Assembly: GCF_018320785.1 (NCBI RefSeq)
Contig: NC_054877.1
Coordinates: 10,187,030-10,251,029 of the forward strand
From: Cheilinus undulatus
Lineage: Eukaryota; Chordata; Actinopteri; Labriformes; Labridae
Length of the DNA stretch: 64,000 bases
Direction of reading: 5' to 3'
The notes beneath the pieces are model-generated. The model saw only the letters and a list, made by a program, of their open reading frames with translations. It was not told the origin of the DNA and did no database searches. The translations under genes and the position numbers were made by a program. Shown here one piece after another: positions 61,871 to 64,000 of this stretch (within the stretch, counting starts at the first letter, position 1; each line of letters opens with the position of its first letter).

Positions 61871-62042
61871 ATCAGAATCTATCCATAACTTTTTGGGTTA
61901 TGTTGCCAACAAACAAACTAACAAACCCTGCCGATCACATAACCTCCTTGGCAGAGGTAATAATAATTGCACTGAATGGAACTGTGCAAAATTTCGTTGT
62001 ACTTGTGTACAATGACAATAAAGATTCTGGTTCAGATTTTTA
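61871..62042 (+). repeat. Retroposon-type 3' end
   Basis: Contains TCCTTGGCAGAGGTAATAAT and TGTACAATGACAATAAAG, both common at the 3' ends of fish LINE-type repeats. Confidence 0.45.
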
Positions 62043-64000
62043 GGTTTGATAGTATCCAAATTTTCAAATTTAAAAATCAAAAAAGAAATAGATGTGCAGC
62101 ATTTTTTTCTAAACCAAAACTGTTGTGAGCAGAAAAAGCGCAAGGGCAAGCAAGATGACTTACAGAGCTGTGGGATCAACACACACTCTAAGTGGAGAGG
62201 GTAGCACCAGTCACAGCTTAGTGTTGATTTTAGAAGAACATATAAACACAGCAACACCCGTCTGATAACTGCTTAACAGCTGGATCACTCTACATGTATG
62301 TCTGCATTTTGTGTCTGCTGTAGCTTCTGCCACAAAACACAAGGGATGTGACAAGACATTCAGCTCACGGGACAAGAAGAGATTGGGTCCCCTCCTTTTT
62401 TGAGTGAATTCAAAAATTGGATAGTACTTTGCAATCAGTGCATACATAAGTGTTCAAAACTTCTAAGTTGACATGATTTGGTGCTTTACCTTGTCTTTCT
62501 ATTTTTCCTTACTCTTTTTTAAGGTCCTGTTTCTTCTGCTAGTAGTGACTAGGACTCCATTACTTTATACTGTCTCCGGTATTCCACTCTTCGAAAAAGA
62601 CGCCAGTTATCAAGGAAAAATAATGGTAAGCCTTGCACAGCATTTGTACATACCTCAATAAATTCTTTAGATTAATCTTTCTTTAAGCAACATGAAGCCA
62701 TTTTATGTTTATTTTATGTAGTTTACACCAAGCACTGCATTAATCTGGTCATGTAGAAATACCCAGAATACTGCCATGCCACTGCTTTGTCCAGCTTGTT
62801 CTCAGTGTTCTGATGATCACACCATATGGGGGCCAATACAGTTTTCTGTATGAGTCATATGTTTTCATTATGATTAATTTAAAATTCAGCGCCCATCATC
62901 ATTGTTACAGCAAAATCCTTTTGTACCCCAAAGCATTTAGGGTAAGTGTACCCATTAGGCCCACCAAAATCTAAGTTCACGTATTTTTCATAGATACTAA
63001 GATGGTTTATAAACATGATCATTTGTTAGAATGAAGGATTAATCCCTCATTTGAAGGTATATTTATTTACTTATGCATATTTTAGAGAACAAATTAAAGA
63101 AATGTTATGAATAAAGTCAAAAGTCTGGCATGGCCTTAATTGGTACCTAAGTACCATTTAAGCCCACGTGTGTTCCAAATAAGCCCACAACCACGTTTAT
63201 TGACAGAAATTTAAAAAATTATTACATTTTTCAAGTAGTAAACATATATTAATTCAGTAACATGTTATACATGTTAAACACAATTTATTTTTGAACTTGG
63301 CTTTAATGTTTGGCTTGTAACAATGGACCACCACAAACATGACTAAGTAGGCCTAAACCTAATTTTCATTGGCTTCAGTATTTAACATTTCATTGAACAT
63401 TTTATTTAATATTGACAAAATTTGATTCAATATTGACAAAATAAAAAAATGTGTTTGTTTTTAAAAGTATTAAATGACATTACAGTGAATCAACAATATC
63501 TTACTGAACTTGGATTTAATGTTTGGCTGTAACAATGATGATTTTAGGACAGTTGCTGTAATTCCTCTTTTTTGTTGGCATTTTTCTCACTATAAACAAA
63601 TGATTATGCAAAATTAACTGACATAACAATTCTTCTGGGCAGTGTGTGATCTGTGATGTACTCGTGTTAATGAAGTTAGTATAACAACATCCAACACAAG
63701 ATTACAGAAAAGCTATCAAACCTCAAAATTTCATTTTTTCTATTGAAACACATCAGATGGGCTTAAATGGAACACACTGGGCTTAAATGGTTCTACAGTG
63801 ACCACCAGGGAAATGAAGATAACATGTTCTCACCAAAATTAAACAAATGTTTAAAGAAATGCCTGTAGCCTAAATATGCTGTAAAACTTGCCATCACAGT
63901 TATTCCTCTTCTGCCAAACTTTCTGAATTATCAAGGAATTCTTGTTCAAAGTTTTATGTAAGATTTATGTAAAATGAATCAGAAAACACTTAGTTTGTGT
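62043..64000. other. AT-rich sequence, no gene or repeat recognised
   Basis: Only short frames. GGGCTTAAATGG recurs around 63759-63790; its meaning is unknown. Confidence 0.4.

Noticed and set aside
1..64000. tRNA, rRNA or bacterial-type operons.
   Set aside because: No cloverleaf, rRNA core or operon structure was seen; the sequence is an intron-rich vertebrate locus.

Overview
This 64 kb window looks like vertebrate, almost certainly teleost fish, genomic DNA. It is AT-rich, its genes are split by introns, and it is packed with fish-type repeats: Tc1/mariner, hAT, a PIF/Harbinger-like element, TTAA-target elements, an RTE/Rex3-like LINE, L2-like and L1/Tx1-like LINE pieces, and microsatellites. 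Most open frames longer than 60 codons are transposon remains or chance frames.

The host genes are two spliced minus-strand receptors of the CD2/SLAM type, called copy A and copy B here. Each has six coding exons joined in compatible phase: signal peptide, a V-like Ig domain without the usual disulfide cysteines, a cysteine-rich C2 domain, a transmembrane exon, a short TVYADP tail exon, and a final tail exon with TIYSLL and SLYATV tyrosine motifs. Copy A runs from 19609 down to 4133 (327 residues) and copy B from 57392 down to 37375 (328 residues). They sit in two direct units of a segmental duplication (1-19910 and 31355-57693). Both copies keep full frames and consensus splice sites.

Between the units lies a broken third relative on the plus strand (25156-25445), in which a V exon is fused by deletion to the end of a C2 exon. 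A separate plus-strand transmembrane/short-tail exon lies at 29972-30099.

The two units can be read as before/after pictures of transposon insertion. Elements only in A: a TIR element (6186-7510), a small hAT (9514-9908) and a complete Tc1 (13689-15307). Elements only in B: Tc1 elements (32356-33821, 37767-38307, 43982-44709), a LINE tail (34016-34409), a TIR element holding a TTAA element (39582-41237), LINE pieces (45690-46235, 47716-48226), and a hAT containing a Harbinger-like element (50143-53315). Elements older than the duplication occur in both.

The main biological signals come from comparing A with B. The last tail exon differs only at silent sites, and the signal peptide is identical. 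In contrast, the predicted FG loop of the V domain has six replacement changes in eight codons and the transmembrane exon is strongly diverged. About 3 kb covering exon 1, the promoter and part of intron 1 is nearly identical between copies, while the rest of the units is visibly more diverged; this suggests gene conversion. Beyond 57693 the window holds repeats, a minisatellite and sequence in which I recognise no host gene.
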